64,000 bases of DNA, taken from contig NZ_CP016756.1 in assembly GCF_001700965.1 (NCBI RefSeq), positions 2,594,501-2,658,500 of the forward strand, written 5' to 3'. Both the position numbers and the translations under genes were made by a program. Shown one piece after another: positions 17,721 to 27,068 of this stretch (positions are counted from its first letter, which is position 1; every line of letters starts with the position of its first letter). A model generated the notes under the pieces. It saw only the letters and a program-made list of their open reading frames with translations, had not been told where the DNA came from and searched no databases. The DNA comes from Stenotrophomonas nitritireducens (lineage in GTDB: Bacteria > Pseudomonadota > Gammaproteobacteria > Xanthomonadales > Xanthomonadaceae).

Positions 17721-20105
17721 GTGACTGCCACTCATACTGACGTCGCTCCGGCTGAAGCCGGTTTTGAACTGACCCCGCCGCCGACCGCCACCGCCATGAG
17801 CGTGACCAAGCGCAATGGCAGCACCGAGCCGGTAGACCTGAACAAGATCGTCCGCGCCATCCAGCGCTGCTGTGAGGGCCTGCATGCGGTGGACCCGATG
17901 CGCGTGGCCACGCGCACCATCTCCGGCCTGTACAACGGCGCCAGCACCCAGGAACTGGATGAGCTGTCGATCCGTACCGCCGCGCTGCTGATCGGCGAAG
18001 AGCCCGAATACGGACGCCTGGCCGCGCGCCTGCTGGCCAACTTCATCGGCAAGGAAGTGTCCGGGCAGGAGATCCATGCGTTTTCGCAGTCAGTCGGCCG
18101 TGGCCACGAAGTGGGCCTGATCAACGACCGCCTGCTCAATTTCGTGCAGGTCAATGCACGCAAGCTCAACGATGCGATCGATCCGGGTTACGACCTGAAC
18201 TTCGATTACTTCGGTCTGCGCACCCTGTATGACCGCTACCTGCTGCGTCACCCGCATACGCGCAAGGTCATCGAAACGCCGCAGCAGTTCTTCCTGCGCA
18301 TCGCCAGCGCGCTGAGCGAAGACGTGCCCGAAGCACTGGCGCTGTACCAGCGGCTGGGCAGCCTGGACTACCTGCCGTCCAGCCCGACCCTGTTCAACGC
18401 CGGTACCAGTCACGAGCAGCTGTCCTCGTGCTTCCTGCTGGATTCGCCGCAGGATTCGCTGGAATCCATCTATGACCGCTATGCCGATATCGCGCAGCTG
18501 TCCAAGTTCAGTGGCGGCATCGGCGTCAGCTATACCCGCGTGCGCTCGCGCGGCTCGCTGATCAAGTCGACCAACGGCCACTCCAACGGCATCGTGCCGT
18601 GGCTGAAGACGCTGGATTCCTCGGTGGCTGCGGTCAACCAGGGTGGCAAGCGCAAGGGCGCGGCCTGCGTGTATCTGGAAACCTGGCACGCCGACATCGA
18701 GGACTTCCTCGAGCTGCGCGACAACGCCGGTGACGATTCGCGCCGTACCCACAACCTCAACCTGGCCAACTGGGTGCCGGACCTGTTCATGCAGCGCGTG
18801 GAAGCCGACCAGGAATGGTCGCTGTTCGACCCGCGCGTGGTGCCGGAGCTCACCGACCTGTACGGCCCGGCGTTCGAGCAGGCCTATGTGCAGGCTGAAA
18901 CCCAGGGCAAGGCGCGCAAGAGCGTGTCCGCCCGCAAGCTGTATTCGCGGATGATGCGCACCCTGGCCGAGACCGGCAATGGCTGGATGACGTTCAAGGA
19001 CAAGTGCAACCTGGCCAGCAACCAGACCCTGCGCGCCGGCAACGTGATCCACCTGTCCAACCTGTGCACCGAGATCCTGGAGATCACCTCCAACGATGAG
19101 ACCGCGGTCTGCAACCTGGGCTCGATCAACCTGGGCAACCACCTCGACGCCCACGGCGACTTCGATTTCGAGAAGCTGGCCGAGACCGTGCGCCTGGCCG
19201 TGCGCCAGCTTGACCGCGTCATCGACCTGAACTTCTACCCGATTGAAACCGCCCGCCGCGGCAACCTGCGCTGGCGCCCGGTCGGCCTGGGCTGCATGGG
19301 CCTGCAGGACGTGTTCTTCCGCAAGCGCATGGCGTTTGATTCGGACGAAGCCCGCGCGCTGTCGGCCAAGATCGCCGAGGCCATCTACTTCCACGCACTG
19401 GAAGTGTCCTGCGAACTGGCCCAGGAACGCGGCAAGCATCCTTCGTTCAACGACACCCGTGCCGCCCATGGCGAACTGCAGTTCGACGCCTGGAACGTGG
19501 TACCGGAAGATACCGCGCGCTGGGACGCGCTGCGTGAGCGCATCAAGCAGCACGGCCTGCGCAACTCGCTGATGATCGCCATTGCGCCTACCGCCACCAT
19601 CGCCTCCATTGCCGGTTGCTACGAATGCGTGGAACCGCAGGTGTCCAACCTGTTCAAGCGCGAAACCCTGTCCGGCGATTTCCTGCAGATCAACCGTCAT
19701 CTGGTGACCGAGTTGAAGCAGCTGGGTATGTGGACGGCGGAGATGCGCGATGCGATCAAGCTGGCTGACGGCTCGATCCAGAACCTGCCGCAGATCCCGG
19801 AAACGCTGCGGCATATCTACCGCACCGCCTGGGAACTGCCGATGCGTTCGCTGATCGACATGGCTGCTGACCGCGGCGCCTTCATCGACCAATCGGCTTC
19901 GCTCAACCTGTTCATGGAAAGCCCGAACATCGGCGCAATGTCGTCCATGTACATGTACGCGTGGAAGAAGGGCATCAAGACCACCTATTACCTGCGCTCG
20001 CGTCCGGCCACCAAGATCGCCAAGACCACGGTCAGCAGCTACACCCCGGTAGAAGCCGTGGCCTGCTCGCTGGAAAACCCGGAAGCCTGCGAAGCCTGCC
20101 AGTAA
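17721..20105 (+). CDS. nrdA: Class Ia ribonucleoside-diphosphate reductase alpha subunit
   Basis: A 794-residue NrdA. An ATP-cone starts near residue 28 (VTKRNGSTEPVDLNKIVRAI). Catalytic elements are SSCFLLDSPQDSLESI (first active-site Cys), HLSNLCTEI (Asn, thiyl Cys and Glu) and ETAVCNLGSINL (partner Cys); APTATIASIAG and YECVEPQVSNLF follow. The C-terminus ends ACEACQ, the CxxC that reloads the active site. It reduces ribonucleotides to deoxyribonucleotides with NrdB. Start GTG 17721 with AAGGA upstream gives TATHTDVAPAEAGFEL; an upstream open frame runs through the riboswitch and is not coding. nrdB follows after 145 bp. Confidence 0.93.
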   Translation: MTATHTDVAPAEAGFELTPPPTATAMSVTKRNGSTEPVDLNKIVRAIQRCCEGLHAVDPMRVATRTISGLYNGASTQELDELSIRTAALLIGEEPEYGRLAARLLANFIGKEVSGQEIHAFSQSVGRGHEVGLINDRLLNFVQVNARKLNDAIDPGYDLNFDYFGLRTLYDRYLLRHPHTRKVIETPQQFFLRIASALSEDVPEALALYQRLGSLDYLPSSPTLFNAGTSHEQLSSCFLLDSPQDSLESIYDRYADIAQLSKFSGGIGVSYTRVRSRGSLIKSTNGHSNGIVPWLKTLDSSVAAVNQGGKRKGAACVYLETWHADIEDFLELRDNAGDDSRRTHNLNLANWVPDLFMQRVEADQEWSLFDPRVVPELTDLYGPAFEQAYVQAETQGKARKSVSARKLYSRMMRTLAETGNGWMTFKDKCNLASNQTLRAGNVIHLSNLCTEILEITSNDETAVCNLGSINLGNHLDAHGDFDFEKLAETVRLAVRQLDRVIDLNFYPIETARRGNLRWRPVGLGCMGLQDVFFRKRMAFDSDEARALSAKIAEAIYFHALEVSCELAQERGKHPSFNDTRAAHGELQFDAWNVVPEDTARWDALRERIKQHGLRNSLMIAIAPTATIASIAGCYECVEPQVSNLFKRETLSGDFLQINRHLVTELKQLGMWTAEMRDAIKLADGSIQNLPQIPETLRHIYRTAWELPMRSLIDMAADRGAFIDQSASLNLFMESPNIGAMSSMYMYAWKKGIKTTYYLRSRPATKIAKTTVSSYTPVEAVACSLENPEACEACQ

Positions 20106-20109
20106 TTGC

Positions 20110-20245
20110 TCAAGCCCCTCTCCCGCGCGCGGGAGAGGGGTTGGGGTGAGGGCGCTCTGCAAGCAAGCAGACCCAAGCCTCCCAGTACCAACCCTCATCC
20201 GGCGCTGCGCGCCACCTTCTCCCGCAGGGAGAAGGGAATGGAGAT
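20110..20245. repeat. Extragenic palindromes between nrdA and nrdB
   Basis: Two elements: 20115-20153 ('cccctctcccgcgcgcggg...') and 20193-20238 ('ccctcatccggcgctgcgcgccacc...'). They fold into GC-rich hairpins inside the presumed nrdAB transcript and could set the NrdA:NrdB ratio by protecting or terminating the RNA. Confidence 0.65.
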
Positions 20246-20250
20246 CCAAC

Positions 20251-21270
20251 ATGTCCGAGTCCCCCCGTCAAATGCTGCTCGATCCCGGCTTCGAGCTGAC
20301 CCTGCGTCCGATGCGTTACCCGGACTTCTACGAGATGTACCGCAACGCCATCAAGAACAGCTGGACGGTGGAGGAGATCAATTTCCAGATCGACATCACC
20401 GACCTGCACCAGAAGATGTCGCCGGCCGATCAGCATCTGATCCACCGCCTGGTCGCGTTCTTCGCCACTGGCGATTCCATCGTGTCGAACAACCTGGTGC
20501 TGAACCTGTACCAGCACCTCAATGCGCCGGAAGCGCGCATGTACCTGTCGCGCCAGCTCTACGAAGAAGCGCTGCACGTGCAGTTCTACCTGACCCTGCT
20601 GGACAACTACCTGCCGGACCCGGAAGAGCGCTTCAAGGCCTTCGCGGCAGTGGAGAACATCGACTCGATCAAGAAGAAGGCCGACTTCTGCTTCAAGTGG
20701 ATCGACTCGCTGCAGGAAACCAAGCGCCTGGAAACCCGTGAGGACCGCCGCCAGTTCCTGCTCAACCAGATCTGCTTTGCCGCCTGCATCGAAGGCCTGT
20801 TCTTCTTTGCCGCCTTCGCCTACGTGTACTACTTCCGTTCGCGCGGCCTGCTGCCGGGGCTGGCCTCCGGCACCAACTGGGTGTTCCGCGACGAGAGCTG
20901 CCACATGGAATTCGCGTTCGAGTGCGTGCGCAAGATCCGCGCCGAGGAACCCGATCTGTTCGACGCGAAGATGGAGCAGGAGGTCTACCAGATGCTGGAA
21001 GAAGCCATCGACTGCGAAGTTCAGTTCGCCGAGGACGTGCTCTCCGGCGGCGTGGCCGGCATTTCCACCCGCGACATGCGCCAGTACCTGCAGCACTGCG
21101 CCGACAACCATTTCCTGAAGCTGGGCATGGCCAAGAAGTACAACGTGCGCAACCCGCTGCCTTTCATGGAGCTGCAGGACGTGCAGGAACTGACCAACTT
21201 CTTCGAACGCCGTGCATCTGCCTACCAGGTCGGCGTGCAGGGTGAAGTAGCGTTCGATATGGCGTTCTGA
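20251..21270 (+). CDS. nrdB: Class Ia ribonucleoside-diphosphate reductase beta subunit
   Basis: A 339-residue ferritin-like NrdB. Diiron ligands are in the patterns YEEALHVQFY (Glu, His) and the later FRDESCHMEFAFE (Glu, His), with the radical Tyr expected in the FFAAFAYVYYF-adjacent helix. It holds the diiron-tyrosyl radical that initiates catalysis in NrdA. ATG 20251 follows GGAGATCC and gives SESPRQMLLDPGFELTLRPM. It is downstream of nrdA with a palindrome-filled spacer and shares the riboswitch-controlled promoter. Confidence 0.93.
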   Translation: MSESPRQMLLDPGFELTLRPMRYPDFYEMYRNAIKNSWTVEEINFQIDITDLHQKMSPADQHLIHRLVAFFATGDSIVSNNLVLNLYQHLNAPEARMYLSRQLYEEALHVQFYLTLLDNYLPDPEERFKAFAAVENIDSIKKKADFCFKWIDSLQETKRLETREDRRQFLLNQICFAACIEGLFFFAAFAYVYYFRSRGLLPGLASGTNWVFRDESCHMEFAFECVRKIRAEEPDLFDAKMEQEVYQMLEEAIDCEVQFAEDVLSGGVAGISTRDMRQYLQHCADNHFLKLGMAKKYNVRNPLPFMELQDVQELTNFFERRASAYQVGVQGEVAFDMAF

Positions 21271-21657
21271 TTTTCGCCTGCGCCAAGCGCGCTTGGCTCC
21301 CTCCCTTTCACCGCAGGTGAAGGGGAGGGCTGGGGAGGGGGGCTTCAGGCTCTACACGTAAAGCCTGTTCGCTTTTTTCAGGATGCTCAGGCAACAGCAA
21401 CAGCAACAGCAAAGGCACCCCTCCCCAACCCTCCCCTGCGCGTTGCGCAAGGGAGGGAGTAGAGCGGGGCGTCGCGGCTGTGCTTGTCTCCCTCCTTTTC
21501 ACCGCAGGTGAAGGGGAGGGTTGGGGAGGGGGGCCTTTGCTGTTGCTGAGGCTTTATCGGCTTCGCGGCTTACGCCGCTCCTACAAAGCCTTGGCTGCGT
21601 ACACAAGCTGCACAGCCGGGCGGGCGTATCATCGGCGTGAACTTACAGGTGATCGCC
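21271..21657. repeat. Repeat-filled intergenic region after nrdB
   Basis: No gene is supported. It carries three 'ccctccctttcaccgcaggtgaaggggagg' type palindromes (about 21299-21340, 21418-21455 inverted, 21487-21533), a GCAACA hexamer run (21386-21409), and an inverted 'cggcttacgccgctcctac' element (21559-21585). Confidence 0.8.
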
Positions 21658-22062
21658 ATGACCCCCATCCTCGAAACCAATCCGCCGGTTGAAGTCCGCA
21701 TGGCGGAAATCGTATTCCCCAACCACGCCAACCATATGGGCACGCTGTTCGGCGGCCAGGCGTTGGCGTGGATGGACAAGGCTGCGTTCCTGGCTGCTGC
21801 CCGTTATTCGCGCTGCACGGTGGTTACCGCACGCTCGGACCAGGTCGATTTCAAGCTGCCGATCCGCATCGGGCAGATGGTGGAAACCATCGGCCGGGTG
21901 GTCCGGGTAGGGCGCAGTTCGATGCATGTGGAAGTCGAACTGATTGCCGAAGACCTGCACAGCGGTGAACGCAAGCTCTGCACCAAGGGCAGCTTCGTGA
22001 TGATCGCACTCGATACCGAAGGCCACCCAACCAGCGTGCCGGCACTGCCGACACCGGCCTGA
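21658..22062 (+). CDS. Hotdog-fold acyl-CoA thioesterase (YciA-like)
   Basis: A 134-residue hotdog protein. It has the family core NHMGTLFGGQALAWMDKAAFLAA (split: NHMGTLFGGQ and ALAWMDKAA), with the catalytic Asp in WMDK, then VTARSDQVDFKLPIRIGQMVE-like strand pairs and GRSSMHVEVELIAEDL. Such enzymes hydrolyse acyl-CoAs in the cytosol. ATG 21658 has AGGTGA 6 nt upstream; a GTG seven codons earlier is less likely. The sirtuin-family gene starts 11 bp after its stop and is probably co-transcribed. Confidence 0.9.
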   Translation: MTPILETNPPVEVRMAEIVFPNHANHMGTLFGGQALAWMDKAAFLAAARYSRCTVVTARSDQVDFKLPIRIGQMVETIGRVVRVGRSSMHVEVELIAEDLHSGERKLCTKGSFVMIALDTEGHPTSVPALPTPA

Positions 22063-22073
22063 GTGATGCGGCG

Positions 22074-22934
22074 ATGACGACTTCTTCGGTCCAGCCCGGG
22101 CGTTTGTCGCCGGCGGTGATCACCGAACTGCCGGAGTTCATTGCCAGCCATCGGCGCCTGTTCGTGGTCACTGGCGCCGGTTGCAGCACCGACTCCGGCA
22201 TTCCCGATTACCGCGACAGCGACGGCCAATGGAAGCGCACGCCGCCGGTGACCTACCAGGCCTTCATGGGCGAGCAGGCAACCCGCCAGCGTTACTGGGC
22301 GCGCAGCCTGCTGGGCTGGCCGCGTTTCGGTCAGGCGCGGCCCAATGCCAGCCACCATGCGCTGGCGGCGTTGGAGGCGGATGGCCGCGTCGAACTGTTG
22401 TTGACGCAGAACGTGGACTGCCTGCACCAGCGTGCCGGCAGCCATACCGTGATTGATCTGCACGGGCGGCTGGACCAGGTGCGCTGCATGGGCTGCGAAC
22501 GGCGCAGCCCGCGCGAGCTTCTGCAGCAACGCCTGCTCGCTGCCAACCCGGGCTGGGACGCGTTGCACGCGGGCATCGCGCCCGACGGTGATGCCGATCT
22601 GGAAGCCGATTTCTCCAGCTTCAACGTGCCCGCCTGCGAGGCCTGTGGCGGCGTGCTCAAGCCGGATGTGGTGTTCTTCGGTGAGAACGTGCCGCGCGAA
22701 CGTGTGGCGGCGGTGCATGAGCACCTGCAGCGCTCGGATGCGGTGCTGGTGGTGGGCTCGTCGCTGATGGTGTATTCGGGTTTCCGCTTCGTCGATGCCG
22801 CCGCCAAGGCCGGCCTGCCGATAGCAGCGGTCAATCTGGGCCGGACCCGCGCCGATGCCTTGCTGTCGTTGAAGGTGCAGATGCCGTGCGCGCAGGCGCT
22901 GGCCTTCCTGCTTGATGGTGCCAAGACGCAGTGA
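22074..22934 (+). CDS. SIR2-family NAD-dependent protein deacylase (class II, SIRT4-like)
   Basis: A 286-residue sirtuin. The Rossmann motif VVTGAGCSTDSGIPDYRD begins near residue 33; TQNVDCLHQRAG near 107 and catalytic His in VIDLHGRLD near 127 follow. Four zinc Cys are present as CMGC and CEACGG. VVFFGENVP and VVGSSLMVYSG complete the core. The CSTDSGIPDYRDSDGQW pattern is that of class II (SIRT4-like), whose members remove lipoyl or other acyl groups. It starts 11 bp after a thioesterase gene, so both may act on acyl metabolism; that is an inference. Confidence 0.9.
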   Translation: MTTSSVQPGRLSPAVITELPEFIASHRRLFVVTGAGCSTDSGIPDYRDSDGQWKRTPPVTYQAFMGEQATRQRYWARSLLGWPRFGQARPNASHHALAALEADGRVELLLTQNVDCLHQRAGSHTVIDLHGRLDQVRCMGCERRSPRELLQQRLLAANPGWDALHAGIAPDGDADLEADFSSFNVPACEACGGVLKPDVVFFGENVPRERVAAVHEHLQRSDAVLVVGSSLMVYSGFRFVDAAAKAGLPIAAVNLGRTRADALLSLKVQMPCAQALAFLLDGAKTQ

Positions 22935-23008
22935 TCCATCACACCGGTTGAATCGGCGGCTGCGGCAGCGTGCAATGGTCGCCTTTCCCGTTTGATGGAA
23001 CGCCCCAC

Positions 23009-24118
23009 GTGAGTCAGCTTTTCTCACCGTTGTCGCTAGGCCCGCTTGCCCTGTCCAACCGTATCGTCATCGCACCGATGTGCCAGTACTCGGCCGATGA
23101 GGGCGATGCCACCGATTGGCACACCATCCATCTTGGCCAGTTGGCGCAGTCAGGTGCCGGCCTGCTGATCATCGAGGCCACTGCGGTGTCGCCACGCGCA
23201 CGCATCAGCTGGGCCGATCTGGGCCTGTGGGACGATGCCACCGAGGCCGCGTTGGGCAAGGTGCTGGCATCGGTACGGCGCTGGTCGCCGATGCCGATAG
23301 GCGTGCAGCTGGCGCATGCCGGGCGCAAGGCGTCCACCGCAAAGCCGTGGCAGGGCGGCGCGGCCATTGCTCCTGGGCAGACGCACGGCTGGCAGGTGCT
23401 GGCGCCGTCCGCACTGCCGTTCAAGGCCGGTGACCCCACGCCCGAAGCGCTGGATGCGGCCGGCATCGATGCGGTGATCGAGGATTTCGTTGCAGCTGCA
23501 CGGCGCGCTGTACGGCTCGGGCTGGAGTTGATCGAACTGCATGCCGCGCACGGCTACCTGCTGCACCAGTTCCTGTCGCCGTTGAGCAACCAGCGCAATG
23601 ACCAGTACGGCGGATCGCTGGAAAACCGCATGCGCCTGCTGCTGCGCGTTTTCGATGCAGTGCGCGCGGTGGTGCCAGGCAATGTCGCGCTGGGTGTGCG
23701 CATTTCCGCCACCGATTGGGTGGAGGGCGGCTGGGACGTGGCGCAGAGCATCGTGCTGGCCAAGGCGCTGGAAGCGCGCGGCAATGATTTCCTGCATGTG
23801 TCCAGCGGTGGTCTGGACCCGCGCCAGCAGATTCCGGTTGGCCCGGGTTACCAGGTACCGCAGGCGGCGGCGATCAAGGCCGAGATCGACACGCCGGTGA
23901 TCGCGGTGGGCCTGATCACCGAACCGGCCCATGCCGAAGCCATTCTCAACGAAGGCAAGGCCGATGCGATCGGCATTGCCCGCGGCATCCTGTACGACCC
24001 GCGCTGGCCATGGCATGCCGCTGCCGCACTCGGCGCCCAGGTGAGCGCATCGCCGCAGTACCTGCGCTGCGAACCGCACGAACTGCGTGGCCTGTTCAAG
24101 CCCGCCGAGCAGGGCTGA
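23009..24118 (+). CDS. Old-yellow-enzyme family NADH:flavin oxidoreductase (YqjM-like)
   Basis: A 369-residue TIM-barrel FMN enzyme. Motifs: NRIVIAPMCQYSADEG (with the YqjM-type active-site Cys), IEATAVSPRARIS, QLAHAGRKAS, ELHAAHGYLLHQFLSP with SNQRNDQYGGSLENR (FMN and substrate His), and GIARGILYDPRWP. It reduces activated C=C bonds using NAD(P)H; the natural substrate is unknown. GTG 23009 gives SQLFSPLSLGPLALSN, the usual N-terminus; ATG 22970 would add 13 residues. It is convergent with a LysR gene. Confidence 0.88.
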   Translation: MSQLFSPLSLGPLALSNRIVIAPMCQYSADEGDATDWHTIHLGQLAQSGAGLLIIEATAVSPRARISWADLGLWDDATEAALGKVLASVRRWSPMPIGVQLAHAGRKASTAKPWQGGAAIAPGQTHGWQVLAPSALPFKAGDPTPEALDAAGIDAVIEDFVAAARRAVRLGLELIELHAAHGYLLHQFLSPLSNQRNDQYGGSLENRMRLLLRVFDAVRAVVPGNVALGVRISATDWVEGGWDVAQSIVLAKALEARGNDFLHVSSGGLDPRQQIPVGPGYQVPQAAAIKAEIDTPVIAVGLITEPAHAEAILNEGKADAIGIARGILYDPRWPWHAAAALGAQVSASPQYLRCEPHELRGLFKPAEQG

Positions 24119-24160
24119 GCTGGATTCCCCTTTGAGCGTCAGCGGGCAGGCCGCTGACGC

Positions 24161-25099
24161 TCAGGCGGGGTCGCTGTCCGCGCGCCACGCCGGGGGCAGC
24201 GACTCGACGATGTGCTGCAGCAACGAGCGTACTTTCGGGGTCAGATCGCGGCGGTCGCTGACGCACAGGAACAGCTGCATCGGCTCGGGCGAGGCCTGTG
24301 CGGCGCCGGCCACCTCGCTCTGGAACAAGGCCTGCAGCTCGCCGCGCGCGATATAGGGTGCGGCGACGAAAGCGGTCAGGCGGGTGATGCCGCCGCCGTT
24401 CGCGGCCATGGCCGCTAGCGCATCGACATCGTCGCTGACCATGGCCGGCCGCACGTCGGCACTGAAACGCAGGCCGTCGCGGACGAAGCGCCAGGGCAGA
24501 TAGCGGCCATCGGTCGGATAGCGGAACAGCAGGCAGCGGTGTGCGTGCAGGTCTTCCGGCGCCTGCGGGGTGCCGGCACTGGCCAGGTAGGCGGGCGAGG
24601 CACAGAACAGCAGCGGCACCTGGGCGAGTGGGCGTGCCACCAGTCCTTCCTCCAGCTGTGGTTCGATGCGGATGCTGACATCCACGTTTTCATGCGCATG
24701 GTCGACGGTGCGGTCGGCCAGCAGCAGTTCCAGTTCCAGCCGCGGATAGCGCTGCTGCAGGGCCGGCAACAGGGGCGCAAGCACGTGCCGCCCGAAGGCG
24801 GCGGTACTGGCGATGCGCAGGCGGCCAGCCGGGGTTGCATCCGGATCGGTCACCGCTGCCTGTGCCCGTTGCAGGTCGCGTTCGATATGGCGCACCTGCG
24901 CCAGGTACAGTGCGCCGCGCTCGGTCAATGCCAGTTGGCGGGTGGTGCGGTTGAACAGGCGCACGCCCAGGTGGGTTTCCAGCCGGGCGATGTTCTGGCC
25001 CACTGCGGCGGCGCTGATCCCCAGCGTGCGCGCTGCGGCGGCAAGGCTGCCGGCATCGGCGGTGCGGATGAAGCTGCGGATGGACTGGAGAGTGTTCAT
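24161..25099 (-). CDS. LysR-family transcriptional regulator
   Basis: A 312-residue LTTR. The winged helix-turn-helix occupies residues 1-60 (SIRSFIRTADAGSLAAAARTL then GISAAAVGQNIARLE), followed by RLFNRTTRQLALTERG. The remaining ~220 residues are the periplasmic-binding-protein-like effector domain. ATG 25099 (MNTLQSIRSF) is the family start; the longer frame is not needed. It faces the OYE gene tail to tail, and the upstream neighbour on the other side is a divergent DUF2798 gene, the more likely target. Confidence 0.9.
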   Translation of the reverse strand: MNTLQSIRSFIRTADAGSLAAAARTLGISAAAVGQNIARLETHLGVRLFNRTTRQLALTERGALYLAQVRHIERDLQRAQAAVTDPDATPAGRLRIASTAAFGRHVLAPLLPALQQRYPRLELELLLADRTVDHAHENVDVSIRIEPQLEEGLVARPLAQVPLLFCASPAYLASAGTPQAPEDLHAHRCLLFRYPTDGRYLPWRFVRDGLRFSADVRPAMVSDDVDALAAMAANGGGITRLTAFVAAPYIARGELQALFQSEVAGAAQASPEPMQLFLCVSDRRDLTPKVRSLLQHIVESLPPAWRADSDPA

Positions 25100-25240
25100 G
25101 CTTGCCGGTATTTTCCGGGGTGATTGCAAAGGAATTCTTTATAAAGTGCCAAGCCGGCTCAGCCTAGCCGAGCGTCGGGCCGCTGCCTATGATGCCGGCC
25201 CTGCAATCGCCTGATTGCGTCGATGAATGGAGGCCGCCGA

Positions 25241-25504
25241 ATGATCGAGTCCCGTCCCGCTGCCATTGGACGCAGGAAACTGCATGTCCGTGCCACGCCT
25301 TATGTGTTCGCCTTCTTCATGTCCTCGATCATGGCCATGCTGATGTGCATCGTGATCACCGCCGCCAATTCCAATATTGATGGGCAGTTCGTGCGGCGGG
25401 TGTTGTCGTCCTACAGCCTGGCGATGCCGATCGCCTTCTTCTGCGTGCTGCTGGTGCGCCCGCTGGTGCTGCGGCTGGTGGCACTGACCGTGCACCCGCA
25501 CTGA
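25241..25504 (+). CDS. DUF2798-like small membrane protein
   Basis: An 87-residue protein with two transmembrane segments, roughly residues 25-45 (PYVFAFFMSSIMAMLMCIVI) and 57-80 (SLAMPIAFFCVLLVRPLVL). The FxFxxSxxMAxxM... pattern and a second helix ending RPLVLRLV are those of DUF2798. ATG 25241 has GGAG 8 nt upstream. Function unknown. It diverges from the LysR gene, which may regulate it. Confidence 0.8.
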   Translation: MIESRPAAIGRRKLHVRATPYVFAFFMSSIMAMLMCIVITAANSNIDGQFVRRVLSSYSLAMPIAFFCVLLVRPLVLRLVALTVHPH

Positions 25505-25583
25505 GCCACAGGCGACGGTGTCAGCTGCAACTGTCTTGGCGGGGAGTGGCCGGAACGGTTACTTTCCACGGCCCGCCTGTTAG

Positions 25584-26447
25584 ATGTCGTTGACCATGCG
25601 TCCTGATTTCATCCTCACCCTTTCCTGCCCGGACCGTACCGGTATCGTCTACGGCGTGTCCGGCCTGCTGTTCGAGGCGGGCTGCAACATCCTCGATGCG
25701 CAGCAGTTCGGCGACGATGAAAGCGGCCGTTTCTTTCTGCGCGTGCATTTCGACATGCGCAAGGCCGGTGATGAGCCGCAGGTGCGCGAGCGCCTGCAGG
25801 CGCTGGGCGCGTCGTTCGCGATGGATTGGCAGCTGCACGATGCGCGCCGCCGTGCGCGGCTGCTGGTGCTGGTCAGCAAGCAGGGCCACTGCCTCAATGA
25901 TCTGCTGTTCCGCACCCATAGCCGCCAGTTGAAGGTGGATATCGCCGCGGTGGCCTCCAACCACAACGATTTTTCCGCGCTGTCCAGTTCCTATGGCGTG
26001 CCGTTCCACCACCTGCCGGTGGACGCCGACAACCGCGAGCAGCAGGAACAGCAGATCATCGACCTGGTCGAACGTGAGCGCATCGATCTGGTGGTGCTGG
26101 CGCGCTACATGCAGATTCTGTCGCCGCGGCTATGCCAGGCGCTGTCCGGGCGGGCGATCAACATCCACCACAGCTTCCTGCCCAGCTTCAAGGGTGCGCA
26201 GCCGTACCACCAGGCGCATGCGCGCGGGGTCAAGATCATCGGCGCCACCGCGCATTACGTGACGTCCGATCTGGACGAAGGCCCGATCATCGAGCAGGAC
26301 GTGGCGCGCGTGGATCACGCCATGACGCCGCGTGATCTGGTGCAGCTGGGCAGTGATACCGAATCGCAGGTACTGGCGCGTGCGGTGCGCCGGCACGTGG
26401 AGCACCGCATCCTGCTCAACGGGCACCGCACGGTGGTGTTCCGCTGA
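25584..26447 (+). CDS. purU: Formyltetrahydrofolate deformylase
   Basis: A 287-residue two-domain PurU. An N-terminal ACT domain (residues ~8-85: ILTLSCPDRTGIVYGVSGLL) is followed by a formyltransferase-fold hydrolase domain with LVLVSKQGHCLNDLL, VLARYMQILSP, NIHHSFLPSFKGAQPYHQA (catalytic Asn and His) and ATAHYVTSDLDEGPIIEQD (catalytic Asp). It hydrolyses 10-formyl-THF to formate and THF, supplying formate for PurT and balancing one-carbon pools. ATG 25584 and ATG 25596 are both possible; neither has a strong ribosome site. Confidence 0.93.
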   Translation: MSLTMRPDFILTLSCPDRTGIVYGVSGLLFEAGCNILDAQQFGDDESGRFFLRVHFDMRKAGDEPQVRERLQALGASFAMDWQLHDARRRARLLVLVSKQGHCLNDLLFRTHSRQLKVDIAAVASNHNDFSALSSSYGVPFHHLPVDADNREQQEQQIIDLVERERIDLVVLARYMQILSPRLCQALSGRAINIHHSFLPSFKGAQPYHQAHARGVKIIGATAHYVTSDLDEGPIIEQDVARVDHAMTPRDLVQLGSDTESQVLARAVRRHVEHRILLNGHRTVVFR

Positions 26448-27068
26448 TCAGCCGATCTGGATCCCGCATTCGCTCAAAGCGATGCGGGTGACGGCATCGT
26501 TGTCCGCGCTTACCGGCCGGGTCAGATCCCACAGAAAGCGCACGGCAAAGCCGCTGATGGCGGCATCCTGCGCGCTCCACAGCACGCAGTAGTCGCGCGC
26601 CAGCCCGCACACATGCACTTCGCGGATGCCGCGTTCATGCAGCCAGCCGGCCAGCCCGGTGGGCGCACGCGTGGCCTGCGGGCCGATGTTCTCGCGGAAC
26701 GCGCTGTACGAATCCACGTCGCGCTGCGTGCCTTTGCGCAGGATCAGGTCGGCATGCTTCCAGTCCACCCGTGCGTCCAGGCCGGCACCGGCGCTGCCCT
26801 GCACGCAGTGATCCGGCCACAGCGTCTGCGCCTGGCCATGCAGCGCGATCGATTCGAACGGTTTGCGGCCTGCATGCTGACTGGCGAAGGAAGCATGGTC
26901 GGCCGGGTGCCAATCCTGCGTGGCGACAACGGTTGCGTAGTGGCGTGCTTCCAGCAGCGCGGCGATGCCGGGCACGATCGCATCACCCTGCTGGCAGGGC
27001 AGCGCGCCACCAGGCATGAAATCCGGCTGCAGGTCGACGACCAGCAGCGCAACGTCTGTTCCGTACAT
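26448..27068 (-). CDS. pncA: Nicotinamidase (isochorismatase-family amidohydrolase)
   Basis: A 206-residue PncA. The catalytic Asp is in LLVVDLQPDFMPGG, the metal ligands are in DWHPADHASF (Asp, His, His), the catalytic Lys in LILRKGT and the nucleophile Cys in CGLARDYCVLWSAQDA. It converts nicotinamide to nicotinate in the NAD salvage pathway. ATG 27068 (MYGTDVALLV) begins at the first strand of the fold; the longer frame runs into repeats. It lies downstream of the tandem repeat array and convergent with purU (adjacent stops, no gap). Confidence 0.92.
   Translation of the reverse strand: MYGTDVALLVVDLQPDFMPGGALPCQQGDAIVPGIAALLEARHYATVVATQDWHPADHASFASQHAGRKPFESIALHGQAQTLWPDHCVQGSAGAGLDARVDWKHADLILRKGTQRDVDSYSAFRENIGPQATRAPTGLAGWLHERGIREVHVCGLARDYCVLWSAQDAAISGFAVRFLWDLTRPVSADNDAVTRIALSECGIQIG

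Noticed and set aside
18090..20252. 720-codon antisense frame across nrdA
   Set aside because: nrdA shows complete catalytic motifs on the plus strand; the antisense frame has none.
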